A DNA stretch of 64,000 nucleotides, taken from positions 28,159-92,158 of the forward strand of contig JARKIF010000132.1 of NCBI GenBank assembly GCA_029378245.1, read 5' to 3'. Source of the stretch: Roridomyces roridus. Taxonomy: Eukaryota > Basidiomycota > Agaricomycetes > Agaricales > Mycenaceae. Every line of letters starts with the position of its first letter. Within the stretch, counting starts at the first letter, position 1. The translations under genes were made by a program, and so were the position numbers. Positions 11,531-21,585 of this stretch are shown here, piece after piece. The notes under the pieces are model-generated. The model was not told the origin of the DNA. It saw only the letters and a program-made list of their open reading frames with translations, and made no database searches.

Positions 11531-12189
11531 GATTCGGTCAACCTAAAGTTCAGCCCTGTTTATGGCGATTCTATTGTGTGTACACACCCGGATACTATTC
11601 CGGCTTTTGTTGCGGTCATTCCGACTACGGATCTGGCAGAAGAATCGGCAACCCCGATTTCTGACCTGTCAACACCGCCGACGTCTTCGCTCGGATCTGC
11701 TTCTTCTATGAAGACCCCCCTGCTCCTTCTATGGAGTCCCCTTCTCCGACTCCAGCCCGGCTCCGACGCCTCCGGATGAGGATCTCTTGGAGGTTTCAAT
11801 ACCTCACCACTGCCTTGTGTGTGCCTTGTGTCGCTTGTTGGCTTCATTTGCGACGCCACCGACCATGCACTTGCTGGCAATTCCTTGCCATTTCAATATG
11901 GTACTCCGGTTCCGACCCGGAAACCTCGGAGGCAAATTCAAGGCTCTCACCCGTCTGACCCAAAGAGGGGGATACGCCCTTCAGCTCGGTCAATCATCAC
12001 CAGAGCTTCCGGCCCATTTTTTTCCTTGTTCCGAGGGAATTTGTCTCCGACCCACCTCCGTAATGGATTCGGAATCACCTCACCAGTGATCCGACGCACT
12101 ATCCTGACGACTCATAGCCCTCCGGCTACCTCCGGCCATCCGCCGACCCTGGCATTCATTTTTTCTGCCACTCAATCATCTACTCTTCA

Positions 12190-12960
12190 CCCTCACCATT
12201 TTTTGGCCTCCTTTTCCTCGCCCTTCTTCTCCGGTTCATTTTCGTCATCGGAGTCCAAAATGACGGCCACAACACCCTCCATTCGGGGTTTCACATCCAT
12301 CGGAGCCTCCGGAGCTCCGTCTCCTCGGTTTTCACCTCCGTGGCCGCCAATCTCTGCGCCTGCACCTCCGCAGCCTCTGCATCGAGCCGATCCAACTCCC
12401 ACAGGTGTCCTGGTTTTCAGGACCAGCCTCCGGCTCGGTCTCCGACACAGCCTCCGGTTCGGTCTCCGGCACAGCCTCCGATGCTGAGACCGACTCAGGC
12501 AGCGTCACAGCCTTCCTTCTCACCCTCCGCTTTCCTCGCACCTCCTCCGAGAAACGGCTGACTGAAGGCGCGTTCTGTGACCGGAATCACTCGCACTGGC
12601 ATATTTTGCAGCCCAGCAAGAGGTCGCCGGAATTCTCCGAGTCTTTGTGCTCGTCGTCTTCACTTGCGTCCTTGTGCCTTGCGCGTTTCTGCGGCCGCAC
12701 ACGCCCCGGCTTGACGTACACCGGTCGGCTTTCCGGCAGTAGCGTGCACTTTACCTTCGCCACTTGGCATCCCTCGCACACATTGGTGGGGCCACGACTC
12801 TGGCGACATTTTGTCATTCTTCTTCCCCTTCTGCGCCTTCTTCACCATCTTCCGCTTCTTTCCGGCCGCCGCCGTCCGTTCCGGCTCCTCCGGCACAGTC
12901 CTCAGCAACCCGGCCACCCCCTAATTTTTCCCACGATCATTCCATCAGCGGTGTTCTCGT
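12190..12960 (-). pseudogene. Antisense Cys/Glu-rich sequence carried inside element B
   Basis: On the strand opposite to B's own genes, frames of 60-85 codons overlap with apparent introns. One (12587-12817) contains CEGCQVAKVKC...GCKICQC, reminiscent of short Cys-rich motifs in agaricomycete hypothetical proteins. Another (12332-12541) is rich in Glu/Pro repeats (SETEPEAGPE), and a third (12193-12402) has DSDDENEPEKKGEEKE. The orientation and lack of similarity to retroelement proteins suggest captured host sequence, but no continuous gene can be assembled with confidence. Repetitive CTCCGGC-type composition could also create such frames by chance. Confidence 0.3.
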
Positions 12961-12981
12961 TCCTTGGGGTCAAGGAACCCT

Positions 12982-12995
12982 AAGAGGGGGATACT
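12982..12995 (+). other. Polypurine tract of element B
   Basis: TAAGAGGGGGATAC lies directly before the 3' LTR at 12996. The same tract, inverted, follows the LTR remnant at 29159-29669, linking the two families. Confidence 0.75.
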
Positions 12996-13448
12996 GTTAT
13001 ATCCATGTCATCCCGACTTCGATCCGAGGCCCTCCGATCCCTCCGGGCCCTCCGATCCCTCTGGGCCCTCCGGGCCCTCCGACCTTCCGGCCTCTTCCAT
13101 CCAAGATGCATTCGATCACGTCATATTGCACAATCTTACGTTGTTATACCCATGCATGTCCAACTCTCCCGACTCTCCCTTGGACCTTCCGACTCCTCCG
13201 GTTCGGATCATTTCCGACTGATCCGGACATTCCGACCTTGATGCATCCGATCTGTTCGTATTGCACAATCCTATAGGGTTTTCATGCAATGAAGTTCTTC
13301 TGAGCGTTTCCCTTATTGTGATTATCTTTATCTTCTTCTCTCTTATTGTTGTAGTATAGATCTTATTGTCTTTCATACTTCTGACTCCATTAGGTCGTGT
13401 CATACTTACTTAGTATATATAGGCGATACGACTTTGATGTACCTCAGT
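12996..13448 (+). repeat. 3' LTR of element B, first part
   Basis: Starts TGTTATATCC and is interrupted at 13448 by element C. The rest is 20112-20316. Reassembled length is about 658 bp. Confidence 0.85.
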
Positions 13449-13923
13449 TGTCACGCGCTGATCTATTTGCGCACGTGACAACGCCAAACAAACCAGATAA
13501 GCATTGGCGCCGTACAGCGCTAAAGTCCTGGGAACCCCGTCTCGATCGGATTGAGGAAGAAGCCGAGGAAGACATTATTTAAAGCCGTGGGACAGTTTCA
13601 TATTTATGAACGACAGCGTGGATGAGGGAAGGAGTTTTCGATCAGTGAACTGTCAGATCATGACAGGCTTCTATGATGAACACGGTGTAGACATGACAAT
13701 AGGAGACGACAACGGTGCAGGACAATAGTGCATGTCGGAAGCCAGGACAATTAGTGTAGCATCGTAGATCTATTCCTCATAGTATAAAAGCAGTAGCTAG
13801 TCGTCGTATTCTGTACCCTCTCCTAGACTTTTATTCAGTTCATTTTACGAGCTTTAGTAGCGCACTACCCAATCCACAGCATCTTACCGCTGTTGGACGC
13901 GTGAAACAAGTCTTGTCGTGACA
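13449..13923 (+). repeat. 5' LTR of element C
   Basis: TGTCACGCGC...CGTGACA, 475 bp. It contains TATAAAAG at 13783-13790, the likely promoter, and at 13824-13835 the segment TAGACTTTTATT that is complementary to the primer binding site. Its first ~135 bases are open in the frame that ends pol in the 3' copy. Confidence 0.95.
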
Positions 13924-13924
13924 T

Positions 13925-13936
13925 AATAAAAGTCTA
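13925..13936 (+). other. Self-priming primer binding site of element C
   Basis: AATAAAAGTCTA, one base after the LTR, is the exact complement of TAGACTTTTATT at 13824-13835, about 41 bases downstream of the TATA box and so near the transcript 5' end. This is the Tf1/sushi self-priming arrangement rather than a tRNA primer. Confidence 0.75.
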
Positions 13937-14424
13937 CCCTCATACCGCTCCTACCTCCCCCCGACATATCCTTTCCATACGCCTCGGCGTCCCTCCCCCA
14001 CTACTTGGATTCTCGTAATTGAAGATCCACTCATACCTCAAGCGTCACGTCGTTGAATCGCGACGTTAAACAAGCGCCAATCTTTGGTCGAACTATTTTG
14101 ATAGACAGTCGCTGTGCTACGGGAAACGTTGAGTCCGTCCCCGCACAATAGCAGACGTTGGCGTTCGGGTGGCAATCTTCGGAGAGTACCCTCGCGCAGA
14201 TACCGGGAGAGTCGTAGAAGGCCCGGGTCTGTTCTATCGGCAAGCGTTCCGACCGAGAAACCCACCACCGGCTTCGTGCCGCTCCTACCCAAGCCGCGAC
14301 GGCGTTTCGCGCACCATCATCCTCCTCTTCCGGCACCTCTAGCCGTGAAGCCCGTTCCGTAGCGGACCAACTCTTGGCCGCTTCCGCCACCACCCATCAC
14401 ACCTTCCACACCGCCACCCCTGCC

Positions 14425-15540
14425 ATGTCCCATCACGGCAGCCCCATCCCCTATGACCAGCCTCAGGCTGGTTACTCGTACCCTCCCCAACAAATCTACC
14501 CCTCCCGCCCTCCTACCCGTTCTCCCCCTCGCCCCCTTCCCACACGACCCGACTCACAACCCCCCGCCCAGCCTGGCCTGACTGAGTTACTTCAGGCCCT
14601 CCCCCCACGCCCGGCACCAGCAAGAATGACGCTGGCCCGGCTTCCCCCGCCGTTTGACGGCAATGACAAATCCAAGTGGGAAACTTGGATCGACAGTGTC
14701 ACGACCTACCTTGTGGCATACGAACACGATTTTAATACGGATCATAGACGTATTTTCTTCGTGCTCTCGTTGCTGGGCGACGAGAAGAGTTCTCCGTGTC
14801 CGGCCGCCAACTGGTCACGGAACTGGAAGGCGAAGCACCTTCGCCTTGGTCAACTCCGTCCCTCCTTCGAGGAGTTTATGACGGAGTTGGAATCGACGTT
14901 CGCGGATCAGAATGTCAAGGAGACGGCGCTGTTGCGCCTGATGAACACTCGGCAGGGAAATTCCACCCTGGCCGATTTCCTCCAGTCGTTCGAGCTGAAC
15001 GCGGAACAGGCGGGCTACGCGCCCGGAAACGAGTTGCATGACACGTTCCTGTGTCAGGCATTGGAAATCCTGGTCTCGGACCAGGTCCGCAAACAGCTTT
15101 ACGCTGGAGGCGTGGCGATCCCGGGAACCTACCCCGGATTGAAAAGCCGGTTGATGACAATCAACGGCATCATTGAGCGCGGGAAGCTCATCAACTCTCG
15201 CTGGGGAGCGGGAGGTGGAATGTTTTGGACGCCGGCGCAGCAGCAGCCGCCGCCCAAATTCCCCAAGGCCACGGCACTGGTGCCGCCGCCTAGGCCCCAG
15301 GGGACAGCCCCCCATCTGGCGACCCGGGTCACTCCCGGAAATCCGGCGCCGATGGACGTCGACCAAACGCGGCAGGCCGCGTTCAAGTGTTACAACTGTG
15401 GCAAGGAGGGCCACATGAAGCGGGAGTGCCCGGAGCCTCCCAAGAAGAAGTTTAATATCCGGTCGATCAAGACCGAAGACTATACGCAGGAGGACCTGCA
15501 GGCTCTCGCGACCATACTCCGAGAGAAGGGTTTTTGTTAG
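14425..15540 (+). CDS. gag: Element C gag
   Basis: Structural protein of element C, about 371 residues from the ATG at 14425 (an upstream in-frame TTG is less likely). The N terminus is Pro/Gln/Ser-rich. The middle part (WETWIDSVTTYL...NWKAKHLRLGQLRPSFEEFMTELESTFAD...LMNTRQG) matches the Ty3/Gypsy capsid pattern. The C terminus has a CCHC zinc knuckle (CYNCGKEGHMKREC). The stop TAG at 15538-15540 lies just downstream of a canonical slippery heptamer, so most ribosomes should end here and a fraction continue into protease. Capsid assembles virus-like particles in the cytoplasm. Confidence 0.93.
   Translation: MSHHGSPIPYDQPQAGYSYPPQQIYPSRPPTRSPPRPLPTRPDSQPPAQPGLTELLQALPPRPAPARMTLARLPPPFDGNDKSKWETWIDSVTTYLVAYEHDFNTDHRRIFFVLSLLGDEKSSPCPAANWSRNWKAKHLRLGQLRPSFEEFMTELESTFADQNVKETALLRLMNTRQGNSTLADFLQSFELNAEQAGYAPGNELHDTFLCQALEILVSDQVRKQLYAGGVAIPGTYPGLKSRLMTINGIIERGKLINSRWGAGGGMFWTPAQQQPPPKFPKATALVPPPRPQGTAPHLATRVTPGNPAPMDVDQTRQAAFKCYNCGKEGHMKRECPEPPKKKFNIRSIKTEDYTQEDLQALATILREKGFC
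15528..15534 (+). promoter_or_regulatory. -1 ribosomal slippery heptamer, gag-pol of element C
   Basis: G-GGT-TTT fits the X-XXY-YYZ rule in the gag frame, one codon (TGT) before the gag stop TAG. The -1 frame is open into the protease region. GGGUUUU is an established slippery sequence in RNA viruses. Confidence 0.75.
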
Positions 15541-16586
15541 GGCGCCCGGTCAAGGCCGAACCGGTGTGCCCTCCCGTATCTGTAATCCATGGACAGTTTA
15601 CACCGCTAGAGGCGGTTACGGACAGCACGAACAATGTGCAAAATAGCGTACCTGTAAATTATGTAGAAAAAACTAGCCTACAACGTAGTATACAAGAATT
15701 TCTTGTAGGCGAAGTACAAAAGCCAAAAAAAATACGTATCTTGGAGAATCAGAATCGGAAACGTAACTTAAAGAATCAACGCATGGATGCAGAGAACAAG
15801 CGCTGGAGCGCTTTTAAAAAGGCCCCTGGAACCCAAACCAGTGAGAAAAATAGTGAGAAGAAAAAGGGCGGCGATGCCGCGGAGGCTCAATCCTCGAAAG
15901 AGGAGGTAGCGCCTAAGCACACACGGGTGCCGTTCGGTCTCAAGAAGAAAGAGGCCGCCCAATGGCTAGCACGCCGTGCTATGGGAGAAACGGAACAACG
16001 CCTAGCTCAGGAGCTGCGTGAGTTCCAACGGCAACGTGTCCACCATGAGATGTTGGTGGCAGTCCAGCTGGAAGCACTGGACACGGGGAAAACACGTTCC
16101 ATTCGTGCGTTGTTGGACAACGGGTGTACCACCACGTGCATGGACAGGGATTATGCCAAGGCCGAAGGTTTCGAGCTTAAAAAACTCGACATGCCGATTG
16201 TGGCCAGGAATGCCGACGGGACCGAGAACACCAAAGGCAAGATCACTCATTACGTAGAGATGATCATGTCTATCGGCCCACATGTCGAAAGACAAAAGTT
16301 CCTGATCACGGGCTTAGGCAAAGCACGTGTGTTTATTGGGTACGACTGGTTGTTTAAACACAACCCGGAGATCAACTGGCGGGACCAGACCATGAAGTTC
16401 AGCCGATGTCCGGCTGAGTGTGGCATGACCGGACTGGAATCCGGAAAAGGTGTCACACGGGAGGAAGCGGTGGAAGAAGGCGAGTCGATCCTGTTGGTCG
16501 ACTTTGCGCCTGTCGTGGAGCTGCGAAGCAAGGCGACGCAGGCACAGCAGATGGCCAAACAGGCTTTGGCAGCAAGGAAAAATTGA
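15535..16586 (+). CDS. Element C protease region of pol
   Basis: This frame is reached by the -1 shift from gag. It has a basic linker, then a retropepsin-like domain: RALLDNGCTTTCMD (catalytic Asp but with N where S or T is usual in D[ST]G), and FIGYDWLFKHNPEINW, the conserved segment before RT. It ends at TGA 16584-16586, right after a run of five A (16578-16582). With six A the frame would run straight into the RT, so a one-base loss is the simplest reading. No canonical slippery heptamer fits this second junction. Confidence 0.88.
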
Positions 16587-18301
16587 CGGAAGACAAGATC
16601 CCGGAGCAATACCGGGAGCACGTCAAGGTTTTCGCAAAAAAGTCATTCGACTCATTGCCGGAAAAGCGGCCTTGGGATCATGCGATCGAATTAAAGCCCG
16701 GATCAAAGGCTGTTGATTGCAAGATCTATCCACTCTCGTTAAGCGAACAAGAAAAGCTGAACGAGTTTCTTGAAGAGAATCTCAAGAGTGGACGGATCAG
16801 ACCTTCCAAGTCGCCGATGGCTTCGGCGTTCTTTTTTATTAAAAAGAAGGACGGGTCCCTTCGACCGGTACAGGATTACCGGAAGCTCAACGAGATGACG
16901 GTGAAGAACAAGTACCCGTTGCCTCTAATCTCGGAGCTGGTCAACAAACTCCGAGGAGCACGATTCTTCTCCAAGCTTGACATACGTTGGGGTTACAACA
17001 ATGTACGGATCAAGGAAGGAGACGAGTGGAAAGCGGCTTTTCGGACCAATCGGGGATTGTTCGAGCCGCTTGTCATGTTCTTTGGGTTGACCAACTCACC
17101 GGCCACGTTCCAAACGATGATGAACGACATTCTTCGGGATCTCATCAACGAGGGCCACGTGATTGTATACCTAGATGACATTTTAATTTACACGGACTCC
17201 CTGGAGGAGCATAGACGGATTGTGTCACGCGTCCTGGAAACGTTAGAAAAGAATAAATTATTCTTGAAACCCGAGAAGTGCGAATTCGAGAAGAGAGAGA
17301 TCGAATACCTCGGGGTTATTATTTCCCACAACTCCATGCGGATGGACCCGGTGAAAATCAAAGGGATCATGGAGTGGCCGGTGCCGAAGAACGTCAAGCA
17401 AGTGCAGGCGTTCCTCGGCTTTGTTAACTTTTATCGGCGATTTGTCCGCGGCTTTGCCGACATCGCCAGGCCCCTCACTAAGTTGACGGGGAAGGTTGCG
17501 TGGTCCTGGGGACCGGAACAGGAGAAGGTGATCAGCCAATTGAAGGAACGGATCGCGGAGGATGTCATCTTGGCGTTGCCAACAGATGACGGGGAATATC
17601 GGCTTGAGGCCGATGCGTCGGACGGAGCGGTTGGAGCAGTGCTCAGCCAGCTCCAAAAAGGAGTATGGAGGCCTGTTGCTTTCATGTCTCACGGCATGAG
17701 CGACACCGAGAGGAATTACGAGATCTATGACAAGGAGATGCTCGCAATTATGCTCGCTCTTGATGAGTGGAGGCAGTTCCTACTCGGTGCAAGGCACACG
17801 TTCGAGGTTCTGACGGATCACAAGAACCTCCAATACTTCAAAAAGCCGCAGAAGATCAATCGTAGGCAGGCACGATGGATCATCGAGTTGTCGCAGTACG
17901 ACTTCTCGTTACGGCACCGGCCCGGAGCTTTGAACAAGCAGGCCGACTTGTTATCCCGCAGGGCGGATCATGACCAGGGAAAAGAAGACAACCAGGAAAT
18001 TGTCTTACTTAAGCCCGAGTACTTCCGAGCACAGGAAATCACGCTCGAAGGCGTCGAGAAGGATCTCCTGGAAGAGATCCGAGCGGAACGCAAGAGGGAC
18101 GGCAGCGTGAGGTCTGCCTTACTAAAGAAGCTCCCTAGATGGGAGGAGGAGGACGGCATTGTTTACTACAATGGCCTTATTTACGTTCCGCATAACACGG
18201 AACTTAGAAATAAAATTATTGGACTCCATCACGATCCGGCGATCGTGGGACACCCCGGAGGGAACCGGACACAGGAACTCGTTGAACGAAATTACTGGTA
18301 G
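16583..18301 (+). CDS. Element C reverse transcriptase and RNase H, ended by a premature TAG
   Basis: This region converts element RNA to DNA. RT motifs in order: [59 protein letters not shown], and the active site YLDDIL. RNase H: EADASDGAVGAVLSQ, the E of YDKEMLAI, and TDHKNLQY. The integrase N terminus begins (LHHDPAIVGH) and is cut by TAG at 18299-18301, where the family has Trp-Trp (TGG TGG), so a single G to A change. The frame lies -1 to the protease frame. Sequence otherwise looks well conserved. Confidence 0.93.
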   Translation: MTEDKIPEQYREHVKVFAKKSFDSLPEKRPWDHAIELKPGSKAVDCKIYPLSLSEQEKLNEFLEENLKSGRIRPSKSPMASAFFFIKKKDGSLRPVQDYRKLNEMTVKNKYPLPLISELVNKLRGARFFSKLDIRWGYNNVRIKEGDEWKAAFRTNRGLFEPLVMFFGLTNSPATFQTMMNDILRDLINEGHVIVYLDDILIYTDSLEEHRRIVSRVLETLEKNKLFLKPEKCEFEKREIEYLGVIISHNSMRMDPVKIKGIMEWPVPKNVKQVQAFLGFVNFYRRFVRGFADIARPLTKLTGKVAWSWGPEQEKVISQLKERIAEDVILALPTDDGEYRLEADASDGAVGAVLSQLQKGVWRPVAFMSHGMSDTERNYEIYDKEMLAIMLALDEWRQFLLGARHTFEVLTDHKNLQYFKKPQKINRRQARWIIELSQYDFSLRHRPGALNKQADLLSRRADHDQGKEDNQEIVLLKPEYFRAQEITLEGVEKDLLEEIRAERKRDGSVRSALLKKLPRWEEEDGIVYYNGLIYVPHNTELRNKIIGLHHDPAIVGHPGGNRTQELVERNYW

Positions 18302-19765
18302 CCGAAGCTCGGCAACAACGTTTCCGAGTATGTAAAGTCGTGCGAAGCGTGTCAGAGGTCACGAGTTCTTCGGCACAAGCAGGGCAAGCTGAACCCGCAC
18401 AAGATTGCGGAAGGACCCTGGCAGATCATTTCGATGGACTTGATCGGACCGTTACCAATTAGCAACGGTCACAATGCGATTCAAGTCTGGGTGGACACTT
18501 TTAGCAAGATGATTCACGTGGAGCCCACGACCATGGAAATCACGGCTGAAGGAGTTGCGCGTTTGACACGCGACCGTGTGATTAGATATCATGGGGTACC
18601 CCGAAAGATCATCTCGGATCGGGATCCGAGATATGTAGGAGGCTTTATGAGGGAGCTCAATAAGATCCTGGGGATCGAAATGAACCCGAGTACGGCACAC
18701 CATCCGATAACCGACGGGCAGACGGAACAGATGAACCAGGAGATCGAGAAATATCTCCGCATATTTATAAATTACCATCAGACGGACTGGGCCGAGTGGC
18801 TCTCCCTAGCGGAGTTCTGTTACAATGACAAGGCCAGTTCGGCAACGAAGACCTCGCCGTTCTATTTAAACACCGGCTATCACCCTTGGAAAGGGATCGA
18901 GAACGCCGTAGAGACGAGGAACGAGGCTGCCGACGAGTTCGGCAAGAAAATGAAAAAGATCCGCGATGAGGCGACCGCGGCATTAGAAAAAACACAGAAA
19001 ACGATGGAAAAAACATATAATCTACGACGGCGACCAGCGCCGGTATTTAAAAAGGGAGACAAGGTCTGGATCGAGGCGACGAATATCCAGACGGATAGAC
19101 CCTCGAAAAAGCTGGGAGATAGGAGGCTCGGGCCGTACGAGGTCCTGGAGAAAGTCGGAGCGTCTTCCTATAGGTTGAAATTGCCGAGCACGGACAAGTC
19201 ACATCCGGTGTTCAACGAGGCGATTCTCACACCGTATACGGAACCGCCCGAGAATCGAAGGGAGAAGCGGCCGCCGCCGAAGATCATATCCGGTGAGGAG
19301 GAATATGAGGTGGAGGAGATACTTAAACACCGCAAGATGGGACGCGGTTTTCAATATTTAATAAAGTGGAAGAACTATCCGATGGGAGAAAGGACGTGGG
19401 AACCATCGCGTAACTTGACGCATGTGAAGAAGCTGTTGGATAAATATAACAGGGAACACAGCATTGACGTCAGGGCGCTACCCACGCTCCCGGCTGGATT
19501 TTGGGACGGCGAATGCAAAAGATTCGTCCCAAAGATGGAATTCCAACCATATTTAAAGAAGAAATTATTTATTCACGATGAAAATCGTTTTGTCGACATC
19601 GACGAGGACGTCGATCCTAGAGAGGGGGTAATGTCACGCGCTGATCTATTTGCGCACGTGACAACGCCAAACAAACCAGATAAGCATTGGCGCCGTACAG
19701 CGCTAAAGTCCTGGGAACCCCGTCTCGATCGGATTGAGGAAGAAGCCGAGGAAGACATTATTTAA
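18302..19765 (+). CDS. Element C integrase and chromodomain, extending into the 3' LTR
   Basis: This continues in the same frame after the premature TAG. CEACQR supplies the two Cys of the zinc finger. The catalytic core has SMDLIG, SDRDPRY and the E of TEQMNQEIEKY. A chromodomain follows (EEEYEVEEILKHRK...YLIKWKNYP..ERTWEPSRNL). The frame crosses the polypurine tract and the LTR boundary at 19632 and ends at TAA 19763-19765, so its last ~44 codons are LTR sequence. The same codons therefore exist in the 5' LTR. Confidence 0.92.
   Translation, partial: PKLGNNVSEYVKSCEACQRSRVLRHKQGKLNPHKIAEGPWQIISMDLIGPLPISNGHNAIQVWVDTFSKMIHVEPTTMEITAEGVARLTRDRVIRYHGVPRKIISDRDPRYVGGFMRELNKILGIEMNPSTAHHPITDGQTEQMNQEIEKYLRIFINYHQTDWAEWLSLAEFCYNDKASSATKTSPFYLNTGYHPWKGIENAVETRNEAADEFGKKMKKIRDEATAALEKTQKTMEKTYNLRRRPAPVFKKGDKVWIEATNIQTDRPSKKLGDRRLGPYEVLEKVGASSYRLKLPSTDKSHPVFNEAILTPYTEPPENRREKRPPPKIISGEEEYEVEEILKHRKMGRGFQYLIKWKNYPMGERTWEPSRNLTHVKKLLDKYNREHSIDVRALPTLPAGFWDGECKRFVPKMEFQPYLKKKLFIHDENRFVDIDEDVDPREGVMSRADLFAHVTTPNKPDKHWRRTALKSWEPRLDRIEEEAEEDII
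19618..19631 (+). other. Polypurine tract of element C
   Basis: The purine-rich run AGAGAGGGGGTAA immediately precedes the 3' LTR while also being translated as part of pol. Confidence 0.75.
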
Positions 19766-20106
19766 AGCCGTGGGACAGTTTCATATTTATGAACGACAGC
19801 GTGGATGAGGGAAGGAGTTTTCGATCAGTGAACTGTCAGATCATGACAGGCTTCTATGATGAACACGGTGTAGACATGACAATAGGAGACGACAACGGTG
19901 CAGGACAATAGTGCATGTCGGAAGCCAGGACAATTAGTGTAGCATCGTAGATCTATTCCTCATAGTATAAAAGCAGTAGCTAGTCGTCGTATTCTGTACC
20001 CTCTCCTAGACTTTTATTCAGTTCATTTTACGAGCTTTAGTAGCGCACTACCCAATCCACAGCATCTTACCGCTGTTGGACGCGTGAAACAAGTCTTGTC
20101 GTGACA
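19632..20106 (+). repeat. 3' LTR of element C
   Basis: 475 bp, identical by eye to 13449-13923. Followed by the target duplication TCAGT at 20107-20111. Confidence 0.95.
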
Positions 20107-20111
20107 TCAGT

Positions 20112-20316
20112 AGTTAATTAACGTGTGTTGCCTCCACAACTCCTCTGTGCCATCTAGTCTCCGAGTAATCCTCTCTCGGAAGTCAAGTGGTTGGTGCGCT
20201 CTCCCTCCGAGTAGCGTTCACCTCATCCGGATCACCTTCGGTCATCATCCCACGGTCCTCCGACCTCCGACCTCTGGTTCCGGCCCTTTGTCCTATCCTC
20301 CGGCATGGATATTACA
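20112..20316 (+). repeat. 3' LTR of element B, second part
   Basis: Resumes after element C and ends GGATATTACA, the inverted match of the LTR start, followed by the target duplication GTTAC. Confidence 0.8.
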
Positions 20317-21540
20317 GTTACGGCGAATGTGCCCTTTGAGCCCGCATCCATAGCAGTGAACTTCGTTGCTAGGTTGACGACGGCCCGTATTCGTGCGATC
20401 GATGTCCATGGGGGCCGGGACGTTGCTCGCAGTCGTAGCGATGCTGGTACGTATGGTGGGGTTGCTGGTACCGCTTCCTGAAGCGTTCGTGTTCGTGTTC
20501 GTGCGCTGGGTGCCAAATCGGTTGAACCCTTCCGTACGATTGAACCCTTCAAGTCGTTTCGGGTTCTGCATCGGGTTCCGTCCCCCGCCTCCGTACGACC
20601 CCGAGTTGGGGTTCCCAGATTTCCCGAATCCCGCCTTAACTCCCGTCAGGAGAGTATTCTTCAGGACGCGGAACTGTCTCTTGAGCCCATCACGTTTGAT
20701 GGCTTCTTCTTTCCACCCTGCGTAGGTCTTGGGGAGTTCTCCGTTAACTCCTTCGTAAATCGATTCCACCACCTCTTGACTGAGACCCGTCTTGAGGAGG
20801 CGGATAAGCGTAGTATCGTCGTATCCCGCCGTTCTGTTATACGAGTCGAGAATGGTGAAGTAGCTCGTGGCCGTACCATTCGCCTGCCGAAGGTGTTCCA
20901 TCTTGGCTTGGGCTTCCTCCACCTGGGCTCCTCCTTTGAAGCTGGAGATAATGTCGGCCTCGAACGCCGCGTAGGTGGTATAGGCGCCAGTGCCGCTGCC
21001 GTTGCGCATGGCCTTTACTACGTTTTCGGCCCAGATCGCCGCGGACCCCCCTTTCATGTAAGACAGGGTAAAATTGATCTTGGCGGAGTCCTTTTCGTAT
21101 ACGGGGTTGTCCTGGAAGTTAAGGTAGCAACCCGCCAAGAACCCGTCCACGGTCTCGGCAGCCCCCGAAAGGTCGGCGGGGGCAGCAACCCGCGCTCTGC
21201 GGGATTTATCGCCACTCCCCTGTTTCGCGTCCAACTGGTTCTTCAGTATATCCAACATGACGCTGTTGGTCTTCGCAATATGGTCCTCCATCATTGAGAT
21301 GCGTTGGAATGCATCCTGGAGATCGTTCTGGAGGTGCAAGACTCCGGCTTGCAACCCCACCTCCGGGTTCCCGTCTGGTCCCCAGATTTCCGTCAATAGC
21401 CCGCGAGTTGCGGCGCTCAGCGCTTCCGCGCAATCGAATATGTGGGCTTCGCGTGCCGTTTGATCCAATCCTTGATAGTGGATGGCATCCGTCGACTGGA
21501 ACGCATCACGGTTCGGTATACCCAGTGCAGTAGGGTCCAT
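20317..21540 (-). CDS. gag: Element A gag, main part
   Basis: Capsid/nucleocapsid precursor of element A on the minus strand, from ATG at 21540-21538. A coiled N terminus is followed by a retrotransposon gag region (AGCYLNFQDNPVYEKDSAKINFTLSYMKGGSAAIWAENVV...FKGGAQVEEAQAKMEHLRQ...LIRLLKTGL) and a Gly/Asn/Thr-rich linker. The zinc knuckle CYGCGLKGHIRRN loses its final Cys codon to element B: insertion after AAC at 20317 replaces the native tail, which survives at 10470-10588. The family reading is secure; the gene is inactive as it stands. Confidence 0.92.
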
Positions 21541-21573
21541 CGTTTCGTTCGGTCGAGTGTTCGAGTAAAGGGG

Positions 21574-21583
21574 AGACGAATCT
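21574..21583 (-). other. Self-priming primer binding site of element A
   Basis: Next to the 5' LTR, minus-strand AGATTCGTCT is the exact complement of AGACGAATCT, which in the LTR (plus 21696-21705) lies about 31 bases downstream of the TATATATA box (21729-21736). This is the same self-priming layout as in C and D. Confidence 0.7.
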
Positions 21584-21585
21584 TT

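Larger units (their letters stand above)
13449..20106 (+). mobile_element. Ty3/Gypsy chromodomain retrotransposon C, young, inserted in the LTR of B
   Basis: Complete plus-strand element with 475-bp LTRs at 13449-13923 and 19632-20106 that I find identical by eye. It is flanked by TCAGT (13444-13448, 20107-20111). Order: LTR, primer site, gag, -1 slippery site, protease, RT-RNase H, integrase, chromodomain, polypurine tract, LTR. Two lesions are visible: a one-base loss at 16578-16582 and a premature TAG at 18299-18301. It is the innermost and hence youngest layer of the nest. Confidence 0.95.
10589..20316 (+). mobile_element. Degenerate Gypsy element B, inserted in element A and hosting element C
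   Basis: Plus-strand LTR element flanked by GTTAC (10584-10588 and 20317-20321), inserted in the gag zinc-knuckle codons of A. Its LTRs start TGTTATATCC and end GGATATTACA. The 5' LTR is cut short at about 10807. The 3' LTR (12996-13448 plus 20112-20316) is split by element C. A polypurine tract precedes the 3' LTR. Net of C it is about 3.1 kb with only a gag zinc knuckle and a protease-like piece. I see no reverse transcriptase or integrase, so it is non-autonomous or decayed. Confidence 0.85.

Noticed and set aside
13925..13940. tRNA-primed primer binding site in element C
   Set aside because: No TGG start and no resemblance to a tRNA 3' end, whereas the exact complement lies in the element's own LTR.
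16570..16586. Second programmed frameshift between protease and RT of element C
   Set aside because: No X-XXY-YYZ heptamer fits the frame; a one-base loss in the A run explains it more simply.
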